62,179 nucleotides of DNA, taken from positions 1 through 62,179 of the forward strand of contig NZ_ABCK01000028.1 of NCBI RefSeq assembly GCF_000170755.1, given 5' to 3'. The DNA comes from Lentisphaera araneosa HTCC2155 (GTDB taxonomy: Bacteria > Verrucomicrobiota > Lentisphaeria > Lentisphaerales > Lentisphaeraceae). This document shows positions 1 through 10,100 of this stretch, piece after piece (within the stretch, counting starts at the first letter, position 1; each line of letters starts with the position of its first letter). The notes under the pieces were generated by a model. It did not search any database. It saw only the letters and a program-made list of their open reading frames with translations, and was not told where the DNA came from. The position numbers were made by a program, and so were the translations under genes.

Positions 1-636
1 CTACGGGGATAGTCGCCGCATTATCACTATCGGCATTCCAGTCATAGACCATAGTGGGTGTAGAGGTTAAGTAAAATTCTTCGAAGTTGTAGTTGATGAA
101 GTACTGAAAACTAGACTGACTAAACGTATCATCACCCGCATAATCCTGTAAATGTTGAACGAGGCCACCAAAAAGCCAGTTTCCTGGTTTAGCGAGGACT
201 ACAGCCGCCGCACCCGCAGCCCAAGCATCATCGCAAATCGATCGTTACTGTAAGTGGGAAATAATAGGGCAGGGTCGACACCCCAGAGAACACCGCTATC
301 CGTTTTAGGAGCAAAGAAGGCTTGGTAGGTGATGTTACCTAAACCTTGGTCAGATCCTTGTCCAGGAAAAAGACTTTTTTGATAAGAAAAAGGGATGGTT
401 AAGCGGTTAATGAGGGTGAGATCTTCATCGAGAGCTACCGGATAAACGGGTTTCACATTGAGCGTGTAAATATCGCCATCTTCAGTGCCGTTATCTGGGA
501 TAGCGTTAAGTTCAAAAGGCACACTAATTAACTTACCAATTGGGTTCTGCGATTCTTTTGCTAAGTCTTTATCAGCTTCATTAGCGTAAACTGAGCCTAG
601 ACTTAAAAGACTCAAGAGACATAAATATTTTTTCAA
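1..636 (-). pseudogene. outer-membrane beta-barrel protein, frameshifted and cut by the window edge
   Basis: The 5' part (636 down to 199) starts with signal peptide MKKYLCLLSLLSLGSVYA and reads as a secreted protein up to PALLFPTYSNDRF. It then shifts into a short out-of-frame tail and stops at 199. In a neighbouring frame from about position 233 down to base 1 the reading stays open and continues as DDAWAAGAAAVVLAKPGNW, GGLVQHLQDYAGDD and FEEFYLTSTPTMVYDWN. This is the G(A)AAVVLAKPGNW...GGLVQH pattern of putative outer-membrane transporter-like barrels. The two pieces therefore look like one gene broken by a 1-base gain or 2-base loss near 231-240. The 3' end lies outside the window. Substrate is unknown. 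A sequencing error is an alternative to a true pseudogene. Confidence 0.65.
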
Positions 637-1165
637 AGGACACTCCTTATAGTTTTTCCAATAAAATAACTTTTAGTTTATGTCATTAAGTGGGGGAATA
701 CAAGATTCTTATCATATTCAATTTGCGCAGAACTCACTTAGAAAAAGCTCAGCGCTTTAAAATTTTTAGTCTCATCTCTTATTAATGGAATGAAAATGTC
801 TTTTACAGGTGAGGTGTGAAATCTTGAGTGCAAAAAGCGGTGATTTATCAAGTGTTCTCTCCAAATTCCATAATTTACATGTGGCCCACTTTTGTCAGTT
901 TTATAAGCGCTACTTTGGTGAGACCATGACTCAAACGCGATCGCAAAAGACTTCAGACATCTTACTTAGTAAGCCTTGTGATTTTGAATGTCATCAATTC
1001 TTAATTATTGACGCTAAGGCACTTTAAAATTTACCTGCTTCAATTTGAGCCATAAGTCTGTTCAAAAAAGAGTTAATTTTTCTTTTCATAAGTCCGATAA
1101 ATCTTGTTTAATGCAGTTTAAGCTTCTAGCTTAGAAAATATTTTTTAAATTTTTGGAGAGTGATC
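637..1165. other. intergenic region without a convincing gene
   Basis: This 529-nt gap lies between two divergently transcribed outer-membrane protein genes. It must hold both promoters, but I could not pick convincing -35/-10 pairs. A 72-codon open frame inside it (809-1027) has no recognisable motif or strong ribosome-binding site and is not called. Confidence 0.5.
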
Positions 1166-2383
1166 ATGTTAAAGAAATTTATTGCAACATCCCTGTTACT
1201 AGGAGCGAGTTCGGCTTTTGCCGGTGGTTTGGATTTATCTGAGTTTTCAACTGCTTCAAGTGTAGGTTCTGCGGGTGTAGCAAATCAAACGCATAATCGT
1301 GATGCCTCAACTTCGGCACTGAACTTGGCAGCAATGACCAACTTAGAAGGTGATCATGTTACAGGTGGTTTAAGCCTTATGGATTTGGGTATAGAATTTA
1401 AAGATGATGGTAACTCCGTTCCCGGTGGTTCTAATACTAGTAATGCAGGCGGACAGTTTGGCGTGCCTTTTTTAGGCTATGTTCATAGTATTAATGAAGA
1501 TGTGAAGTTTGGTTTGACATTGAATAGTCATTTTGGTTTAGGTTTGGAATATCCAACGGGCTGGGCTGGACGTTATCAAATTCAAGAAATTACTTTACAA
1601 AGTATCAATTTAACTCCTAGTTTAGCTTTTCGCATCAATGATGAGTGGTCAGTTGGTTTTGGTTTAGTTCTAGATTATGCAACCATGGATATAGAGTTAA
1701 AAGTAAACACTCTTGGTCCGGGTGATGGGACATTAGAAGTCGAAGATGATGACTTGGCTGTAGGGACAGTTGTCTCACTAATGTATGAGCCCAGTGAAGA
1801 CACGCGCTTTGGTTTGACTTATCGCTCGAAAATTGAACATGATTTTGAAGATACCGCAAAAGCAACTGGTTTTATACCCAGTTTTTCTCCTGATGTAGAT
1901 GTAGAAGTGAACACACCTCAGCAAGTTATGTTTGGTGTGAGGCATCAATTAAATGAAGATCTAGCTGTTTTGGGCGCCGCCAATTGGCAGGAATGGTCAG
2001 ATTTTGGTAAGATGCCCACCGATATAAATGGCAATCGCTTGGGAGTCGACAAAGAACTTGATGATACTTGGGGCGCGGGTATTGCCTTTGAATATCAACT
2101 CAACCCAGAGTGGTTACTTATGTGTGGTTATCATTACGATTCAGCGATGACGGACACAGCAACTCGTACGGCAGATTTACCAACGGGAAATATTCACCGC
2201 TATGGTATTGGTACAGAGTACCAATATTCTGATAAAATGACTATCGGTTTTGCTTTTGAACATGTCGATTTAGGTTCACCAAATATCAACCAAACAAATG
2301 GAATTAATGGTGGCAACACTTTAAGTGGTGATTACGATAACTACATAAACTTCTATACAGTCTCAATAAATTATAAGCTTTAA
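1166..2383 (+). CDS. OmpP1/FadL/TodX family outer-membrane transport protein
   Basis: About 405 residues with an N-terminal signal peptide (LKKFIATSLLLGASSAFA). The mature start GGLDLSEFSTASSVGSAGVA and the early N-A-L-N-L-A-A-M segment match the FadL family, whose members are outer-membrane barrels that let long-chain fatty acids or other hydrophobic compounds diffuse in. Alternating hydrophobic/polar strands run to the C-terminal YINFYTVSINYKL, a typical last beta strand. I prefer ATG 1166 over an in-frame GTG at 1160 because GGAG at 1155-1158 is well spaced from it. Length is near the family norm (400-450). It stands alone, with no fatty-acid degradation genes nearby, so the cargo is not known. 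Confidence 0.85.
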   Translation: MLKKFIATSLLLGASSAFAGGLDLSEFSTASSVGSAGVANQTHNRDASTSALNLAAMTNLEGDHVTGGLSLMDLGIEFKDDGNSVPGGSNTSNAGGQFGVPFLGYVHSINEDVKFGLTLNSHFGLGLEYPTGWAGRYQIQEITLQSINLTPSLAFRINDEWSVGFGLVLDYATMDIELKVNTLGPGDGTLEVEDDDLAVGTVVSLMYEPSEDTRFGLTYRSKIEHDFEDTAKATGFIPSFSPDVDVEVNTPQQVMFGVRHQLNEDLAVLGAANWQEWSDFGKMPTDINGNRLGVDKELDDTWGAGIAFEYQLNPEWLLMCGYHYDSAMTDTATRTADLPTGNIHRYGIGTEYQYSDKMTIGFAFEHVDLGSPNINQTNGINGGNTLSGDYDNYINFYTVSINYKL

Positions 2384-2471
2384 AATATAAATTATCATGA
2401 TTACCTAGTTAAGGACTTATATACATTTACAGCATAGGTAAATTATGGTGAAACCATTAAACTTTAAATAG

Positions 2472-2490
2472 CTTAGGGCAAAGCCCTAAG
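2472..2490. repeat. perfect short hairpin
   Basis: Arms CTTAGGGC and GCCCTAAG are separated by AAA. There is no T-run after it on either strand, so it is not a classical terminator for the FadL gene. It resembles the other small intergenic hairpins in the window. Confidence 0.5.
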
Positions 2491-2724
2491 ACAAACAAGA
2501 CGAGAAATATGCACCATGCCTTCCATGAGAAGGCGATTACAAGTTACGGTTTACATTAAAGTTATATTATTCAGATAATTGAGAAAATCAGTTTTCAAGT
2601 GTCGATAAAATTTTGTCTTGCTTCCATTCGCACTCATTTTATGGACCGCCAAGTCCGGTGCATGATTGTATCCTATCTGATGCTGCTATCTTTAGGACGA
2701 ACTATTTTATTACAACCTTGGCGT

Positions 2725-2788
2725 GGTTATTGTTCTAGGCATGGCCCGCAGTCATCGGTTATTGTTCTAGGCATGGCCCGCAGTCATC
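2725..2788 (+). repeat. 32-bp exact tandem duplication
   Basis: Two back-to-back copies (2725-2756 and 2757-2788) of a 32-nt unit that begins GGTTATTGTTCTAGG and ends GCAGTCATC. No difference between the copies is visible. It lies next to the disrupted IS110 element, so it could be replication slippage or a scar of element movement. Confidence 0.85.
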
Positions 2789-3019
2789 GAATAAGACATT
2801 TGTTAAACTCTTTTCTTTTTAAATTCATTCCTTAATTTGGTTCAAAATAAATGGAGGGGAGGTTGGCTGGATTGGTGGATAATTAAGAAGCTTTTCTTAA
2901 AGCTTGTTTGTGTAATGGAATATAATCTCCCCCACTGACCCATAAGTGATGCATTAATATCGCAAGTTTCCTCGCGATGGCAACAACAGCCTTTTTCTTG
3001 GCAATTCGTCCTCCACTAC

Positions 3020-3025
3020 TAGCAA
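3020..3025. repeat. target-site duplication TAGCAA (left copy; right copy 4617-4622)
   Basis: TAGCAA directly abuts both ends of the IS and lies inside the IS110 transposase codons. This shows that the IS inserted there by transposition with a 6-bp staggered cut. Confidence 0.9.
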
Positions 3026-3041
3026 GATGCACTCCGACATT

Positions 3042-4487
3042 CTACGCAGCAACTTGAAGTTCGATTTGAGATAATAACTGGTAGAGTCTCTCCAAGTTGA
3101 ACCCTATAGTGCTTATGAGCGTTTCCTGTCGAACTCTCTTTAAGCCACAAACGGTAAACCTCTCAAGATTGTGATAGTTCTTCATCTTTGAAATCCCCGC
3201 TTCAGAGATTGAGCGGATGTTTCTCGCCAGCTGATAGTTTTCACTTTCATAAATTTCTTCTCCCAGAAGCTTCTTGCCCTTTGAACCGCTGATACTGACT
3301 AATTCCACTCCCTGTTCTATGGCGTAATCCAAATTCGTTGCAGAGCTATATCCATCATCAACACTGACCATCATAGCGGATTCTCCAGTCATTTTTTTAT
3401 TTTCCACAAGGCAATCTGCAAAGACTTTACTGTCACTGGTATTTCCAGATTCCAAAATGAAAGAAGTCAGAAAACCATTGGCACTAAAAGCAAAGTTTGG
3501 ACGATAACCAAAAACTGTTTCACGACCGCCTTTTTTGATAAAGGCAGCGTCGTCATCACTCATACTGTAAATTTTTCTTGCCGTCTTGGCATCGTAGTCC
3601 TCAGGAGCCATCTTAAAGCGGTGCTCAACCATCAAAACTTTATCAATAAAGCGAGAAAAATCTTCATCAAGCATCGAGGACTTTATACTGCTACAGTGCT
3701 GTTTGATTTTAGGTAGAACCTTTTCCAGGCGTGTTATAAATTTTCGACACCTCGGCAAAAGTTCTTGTGTATAAGACTTATACCTCATTTTCTTGGCTCC
3801 TTTCTTCCCTTTAAACATCGAAATCACAAAATCCAATTTACTCATATCATCACAGTAATTCTGTAGACGTTTGAGAGGGATTCCTCTACGTTCAAGGCAA
3901 GGGAGCTTATCATGTACTTTCTGAATATTTTTCATAACTTTACAACTAAGGTTCTTCAGTAATGCACTATCAACCGGCCAGGACGAATCGGCTTTGATGG
4001 CTGTGGAATCAATGATTACTGCTGAGAAATCATCTAAGTCACATGCTTTGACACAGTTCAAAATAGCTTGATGAAAAAGTGTAAGGGTATGTTCAGAAAG
4101 TGCAGAAATCTGTTCATGAATCGTATTGCGTGAAGGGAACTTCCCGATGCCTAGGCGCCCGATAAATTGATGTAATGAACTGTTCTCACATAACATGCTA
4201 TAGCCGCGTTCCCCGTAACAATTATTATAAAAGTGACGGGCTATGAACAAGGCAACCACTAATTCCGCTGGTGGATGCTTTTTGGTATTGCCATTTTTAA
4301 ATTCGCGATTTTTAGTAGCGGCCCTATCCATACTCAACTGGAATTGATCACTCTCAATCGCTTTTCGGATCCCTTCAAATTCAGGAAGAAGTATGATTTC
4401 CCCCGCAATCTTCAGCGGACCGCTTAAAATTCCTGCCGTTTGTTGTAGTTCCCCGATGAAATATTCGGAAAAAAGAGTATCGTTCAT
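3042..4487 (-). CDS. DDE transposase of the 1,591-bp IS, copy 1
   Basis: 481 residues. The N-terminal part contains a DUF772-like helical segment (about 75-120, RHFYNNCYGERGYSMLCEN...FIGRLGIG) that probably binds DNA. The catalytic core has IIDSTAIKADSSW (D160), a strand-rich block FGYRPNFAFSANGF (326-339), VDDGY (D377/D378) and a later acidic residue near RSISEAG or HNLERF (E429/E442). These are candidates for the DDE triad that cleaves and joins DNA ends. The product is identical to that of the second copy. Translation starts at ATG 4487 behind AGGCGG, and this site can be buried in a hairpin (see 4492-4549). Lengths of 450-500 residues are usual for IS1182/ISNCY-like elements. Confidence 0.93.
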   Translation of the reverse strand: MNDTLFSEYFIGELQQTAGILSGPLKIAGEIILLPEFEGIRKAIESDQFQLSMDRAATKNREFKNGNTKKHPPAELVVALFIARHFYNNCYGERGYSMLCENSSLHQFIGRLGIGKFPSRNTIHEQISALSEHTLTLFHQAILNCVKACDLDDFSAVIIDSTAIKADSSWPVDSALLKNLSCKVMKNIQKVHDKLPCLERRGIPLKRLQNYCDDMSKLDFVISMFKGKKGAKKMRYKSYTQELLPRCRKFITRLEKVLPKIKQHCSSIKSSMLDEDFSRFIDKVLMVEHRFKMAPEDYDAKTARKIYSMSDDDAAFIKKGGRETVFGYRPNFAFSANGFLTSFILESGNTSDSKVFADCLVENKKMTGESAMMVSVDDGYSSATNLDYAIEQGVELVSISGSKGKKLLGEEIYESENYQLARNIRSISEAGISKMKNYHNLERFTVCGLKRVRQETLISTIGFNLERLYQLLSQIELQVAA

Positions 4488-4491
4488 GATG

Positions 4492-4549
4492 AATTCCGCC
4501 TGCTATTTGTTTTTGTAAAAAACTACAATATAGCATTTTAGGCGGAATT
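4492..4549 (-). promoter_or_regulatory. IS leader inverted repeat that can hide the transposase ribosome-binding site
   Basis: On the minus strand, AATTCCGCCT (4549-4540) can pair with AGGCGGAATT (4501-4492). The second arm includes the likely Shine-Dalgarno AGGCGG just upstream of ATG 4487. A candidate promoter (TTGTAA at 4557-4552, TATATT at 4532-4527, 19-bp spacer) would start RNA near 4520, after the first arm. The element's own transcript would then lack the hairpin, while read-through from outside would form it. This is the logic known for IS10 and IS50; its application here is inference. Confidence 0.55.
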
Positions 4550-5686
4550 TTTTACAAATAAATACATTTTAAAGCTATTATTTATGAGCCTCTTGAATGA
4601 ACTGTCGGAGTGCATCTAGCAATCCTACGACCATAATTTTTAAGATCAGAAGCAGGTGAACGGTCACTTAAAATAAACTGAGCAGAACCAACTAATAAAG
4701 CCCTTAAATAACGATCTCCTTGCTTTGTGATGCTTAATTGTTTGTCGATCTCTCCCGATTGATCTCTTTTGGGAGTTAACCCAAGAAAAGCTCCAATATC
4801 TCTACTCTTTTGAAAGCGTTTAGGGTCATCAATAGTTAATACATAAGTTAAGGCCGTAACTGGACCGACACCTGGTAGTTCCTGAAGTTTTATAGCTTCA
4901 GGGCATGACTCTTCACTAAGCATATAAATCCGATCATCCAATCCCTCAATACGGTTTGTTAAATCTTTAGATTCTTCCAAGAGTTCTCCTAAAGTCGATA
5001 TCAAGTCATCAGGAATATGTGCAAGCATTCGTTCACCAAAACGATTTGATGCACAACTGGGTAAATCTGTTACACCAAAGCTCTTTAGTATGCCACGTAC
5101 ACAATTTATACACCTCGTGCGAGCCCCAATAAAATGCTCACGTACACGAATTACTGATAACATTTTTTGAGCAGATAGGCTTCGGTGCTCAATGCCATGT
5201 AAAAGTTTAGGATCCATTCGAGCTACACGAGCTATTTTCTCTGCATCTTTTTCATCACATTTATTTGTGTCCCCCCAAATCATCCGCAGTTTTCGTGCAT
5301 TGGCGACAATAACCTTAAAGCCCATTTCCTTGAGAATCGAAGAAACCCACATTGAACAAGCGCCTACTTCCAAAGCTATTCGAATACTTGAACGATTCTT
5401 ATATTGTTCAAAATACTCATGTAAAGCTTCGATATGATTATCAATTTGTATTTGTTCGACAACTTCTCCCATTGAATTAAGAACACAAAGGTCGTGTTTT
5501 TTGTTCCCAAGATCAATTCCGATTGTGATTTCAGGAACAGCGATAGTAATTTTAGACATGGTAGCTCTCCGTTAGTTTGTTGTGGTAACTTAATTAACGT
5601 CAGGCAAGGTCTGCTAGCAAGTGGACTTTGCCGAGGGCTGCCTTCTCATACTATCTTCAGCATTCATAATGATGAGACATCCTCTA

Positions 5687-5736
5687 CCCAAGGCTCACGC
5701 CTTTGGGCTATTTTATACCATGCCTTCAGCATTCAT
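5687..5736 (-). repeat. double-hairpin repeat, copy C
   Basis: Read on the minus strand it begins GAATGCTGAAGGCATGGTATA, matching the core of copies A and B, and is followed by a second hairpin (CCCAAAGGC/GCCTTGGG). A more decayed relative lies at 5647-5666. Confidence 0.5.
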
Positions 5737-5743
5737 TGTTCAA

Positions 5744-5798
5744 GAGTGCTGAAAGCACGACATAAACTAGCCTAGTACGCAGTGCTAGGTTGCACATA
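5744..5798 (+). repeat. double-hairpin repeat, copy A
   Basis: The first hairpin has arms GTGCT and AGCAC around GAA (5746-5758). It is followed by GACATA and a second hairpin CCTAG/CTAGG, ending GCACATA. Copy B has the same layout with stem changes on both sides, so pairing seems to be conserved. Confidence 0.6.
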
Positions 5799-5813
5799 CG
5801 AAGAAATATAAAT

Positions 5814-5866
5814 GAGTGCCGAGGGCACGGCATAGGACTCTATGCTTTGTAGCTTTCTATGCACAT
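5814..5866 (+). repeat. double-hairpin repeat, copy B
   Basis: The first hairpin has arms GTGCC and GGCAC around GAG (5816-5828). It is followed by GGCATA, a weaker second stem-loop and the shared end GCACAT. Relative to copy A the fifth stem pair changes from T-A to C-G on both arms. Confidence 0.6.
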
Positions 5867-5977
5867 TTTTTTCGCCAAACGCTAGACTTGCCAGATTAAT
5901 AAACATTGGGATTCTTGAAGATGCGCCTCTTGCGAGTAAAGTGGGCGAAATAAAATAATTAATTAGGTCCCTTCGAA

Positions 5978-8263
<2,286 letters not shown>

Positions 8264-8276
<13 letters not shown>

Positions 8277-9628
8277 TTTCTAAACAAGTCAAAGTACTCG
8301 TCAATATCGAGGGCTCGATGCGCGAGATCTCAGCTTCGTTGCAGTACTACTCCAATTACTTGCTCTTGGTGATGGCCGATCGCGATATTCGCATTCCTTT
8401 GAGCGATATAGATACCCTGCAATTACAGGCAAATGAACTTCGCATTCGTATTAACTCGGCTCAGGGACCCCAAACTTTTGCCATGGTCTTTGAAAATAAA
8501 GACGAAGCCAAGGACCTGATGTCCTACTTGCCCCTTCAAAAAGAAGCGCAAGAAAGCCAAAGCTTTATGCAGAATCTCGATTTCAGTGCTAAAAAGACTC
8601 CTGTAACTACAGTTATTATTGCCCTCAATATCATTGTCTTTTTCCTAATGTATGGCATAGAAAAACTCAATATTATCCAACCTAAAAACTTAGATGTATT
8701 CATACAGTGGGGGAGTAATCGAATTTTTGAAACTATTGATGAGCCTTGGCGACTCTTCACATGTGCTTTTATTCACTTTGGTCTCTTACACATTGCCTGC
8801 AATATGTACTTTCTTCATGCCATTGGACGACTGAGCGAGAAGCTCCTAGGTCCTCGCTTTTACTTTATCATATACATTTTCTCTGCTTTTACGGGCAGCC
8901 TCGCTAGCCTGCTTTGGAATTCCGATGGCGTAATTAGTGCGGGAGCATCAGGTGCTGTATTTGGTGTTGTGGGTATGGTCGGAGCTTTCCTTGTCATGCG
9001 TCGCGATGACGTGCCTCCAACAGCCTTTAAAAACCTCAAGAATAGCATGGTGCAAATTGTCGTGCTTAACTTCTTGTTCGGCACTTTAGTTCCCGGTATA
9101 GATAACGCCGCTCACTTCGGTGGTTTATTAGGCGGATTTATTGGCGCTGCAATCATGAGCCGTTCACTGGATCCGCAAAAAAGAACAGCTCAATTTATTC
9201 CAAAGCTAATTTTAGGGCTTGTTTGCCTCCCACTGATTTGCGTAGGTATTTGGAAGAGTGGTTTAATTCAAAAAAAGCCAATAGTTACTCTTAATAAAAT
9301 TAGTATCTCATGGTATGATAAAAAAGTGCTTCATTTAAAAGGAGTTAATAGACATTTAACTTCATTCATTAATGGAGAAAGTACTGTAGATGAAATGAAA
9401 AAAGGGATTGAAACTCATAATGTTTTTTGGAAACACTTACTCAAGCAAATCAACTCGATAGAGCATGATCCAAAATCTCGTAATTATGCAGAAATAATCC
9501 GAATTCAAAAAGCATGCGAATTCCAAATCCAATTTCAAAAAGAAGTTCTTTTGTATACAGATGATAAGAAAAAAATGAATTTATTTAAAATAGACAAACA
9601 AAAAGAATGGTTTAGGCTCCTTCAATAA
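8264..9628 (+). CDS. rhomboid-family intramembrane serine protease
   Basis: 454 residues. A soluble N-terminal part (1-110) precedes about six membrane helices (115-300) with the rhomboid dyad: S229 in GASGAVFG and H284 in DNAAHFGGLLGG, plus the HxxxN loop HIACN (H176, N180). It should cleave transmembrane segments of other proteins. A cytosolic, lysine-rich C-terminal tail of about 130 residues (from 320) has no known domain. GTG 8264 overlaps bioD, and the next gene begins 1 nt after its stop, so it is part of the tgt-bioD transcription unit. Substrates cannot be predicted. Confidence 0.9.
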
Positions 9629-9629
9629 G

Positions 9630-9962
9630 ATGACGAACTTTGAAGAAAAGCTTTTTCTCGCCCTAGGTCTTGCTCTACTTATTGGACTTGCCTATTTCAT
9701 CCAAACTTCCAAGAAACGCAAACTCTTTAAAGCCATAAAATCAAATGCTGAAAAAGGTGACTTGCGAGAAGCACTAGTCTCGGTTTACCTCTGGCTCAAA
9801 GAAAAAGATTCTTCCAATGAAATTTATTCGCTCAAAATCCTCATGCGCGACAAGAAAAATAAAGCGCTCTGCAGTCAAATTTTGGCTCTGCAATACGCCA
9901 TCATCAACAAGCGCAATTTTAATTGCGAATTACTGATCCAAGAACTCAAGCAATATAAGTAG
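9630..9962 (+). CDS. small single-pass membrane protein of unknown function
   Basis: 110 residues: one hydrophobic helix near the N-terminus (LFLALGLALLIGLAYFI, about 8-24), then a charged, helical cytoplasmic part (KAIKSNAEKGDLREALVSVYLWLKEK) suggestive of a short TPR-like pair of helices. I do not recognise a family. It starts right after the rhomboid stop, so it probably shares its transcript; a partner or adaptor role for the protease is speculation. Confidence 0.7.
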   Translation: MTNFEEKLFLALGLALLIGLAYFIQTSKKRKLFKAIKSNAEKGDLREALVSVYLWLKEKDSSNEIYSLKILMRDKKNKALCSQILALQYAIINKRNFNCELLIQELKQYK

Positions 9963-10013
9963 GTGACTTTCAGGATGAATTTGTCTTTTTTAAGTTAAAG
10001 AATGATTAATTTC

Positions 10014-10043
10014 TTGCTTGAGCCGATAAAAAAGCAATAAAAT
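10014..10043 (+). promoter_or_regulatory. candidate sigma-70-type promoter for the first sulfatase
   Basis: TTGCTT (10014-10019) and TAAAAT (10038-10043) are separated by 18 bp, about 55 nt before the sulfatase start. The match is fair only; the region is AT-rich, so chance is possible. Confidence 0.3.
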
Positions 10044-10100
10044 CATTGCCTCTCGTATATCTTTAATAACCTTAAAATTAAACATAGGGATTAAGGAATT

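Larger units (their letters stand above)
2384..2882. other. intergenic region with hairpin and tandem repeat, bordering the IS110 remnant
   Basis: About 500 nt without a supported gene. It contains a strong hairpin (arms CTTAGGGC and GCCCTAAG, 2472-2490), a second small one (CCTTC/GAAGG near 2520-2534) and a 32-bp tandem duplication at 2725-2788. The right end of the IS110 element should lie between about 2789 and 2882, but its exact boundary is not visible. Confidence 0.5.
3026..4616 (-). mobile_element. complete 1,591-bp insertion sequence, copy 1
   Basis: The element has 14-bp perfect terminal inverted repeats, GATGCACTCCGACA at the left end and its complement at the right, and one transposase gene reading leftward. 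It is flanked by the 6-bp direct repeat TAGCAA. The same element recurs at 18976-20566 in the same orientation; the only difference I see is A at 4520 versus G at 20470. Both transposase genes are intact, so the element is probably active or was until recently. The family is a DDE group related to IS5/IS1182/ISNCY elements; I cannot assign it further from sequence alone. Confidence 0.95.
2883..5559 (-). pseudogene. IS110-family transposase gene interrupted by another insertion sequence
   Basis: The 5' part (5559 to 4617) encodes an IS110-type DEDD RNA-guided transposase: IGIDLGNKKHD with D16, E64 in ALEVGAC, D102/D105 in KCDEKDAEK, a helix-hairpin-helix LQELPGVGPVTA (226-237), and the C-terminal transposase_20 domain with FLGLTPKRDQSG (likely catalytic S268). 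After A314 the frame runs into a foreign 1,591-bp IS and ends artificially at 4582. Beyond the IS the native frame resumes (3019 to 2883) with GGRIAKKKAVVAIARKLA and ends LRKAS. Removing the IS and one copy of its target duplication TAGCAA restores an uninterrupted 359-residue protein, a normal IS110 length. The lost tail belongs to the transposase_20 region, so the product is probably inactive. There is no sign of other decay, which suggests a recent disruption. Confidence 0.92.
5560..5800 (-). ncRNA. candidate IS110 bridge RNA / left-end region
   Basis: IS110-group elements encode a structured bridge RNA in the non-coding stretch just upstream of the transposase gene. Here that stretch holds several possible stems on the minus strand. 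The best are GGCAAAGTC pairing with GACCTTGCC around a 12-nt loop (5632-5603), and CCCAAAGGC pairing with GCCTTGGG (5707-5687). No donor or target guide loop was identified, and the element end is not defined. Part of this stretch may instead be genomic hairpin repeats into which the element inserted. Confidence 0.35.

Noticed and set aside
809-1027. 72-codon open frame between the two outer-membrane protein genes
   Set aside because: No recognisable motif, no strong ribosome-binding site and a composition unlike neighbouring proteins; more likely intergenic.
2599-2835. 78-codon open frame
   Set aside because: It runs across the 32-bp tandem duplication and encodes an implausible mixture of residues; a chance frame.
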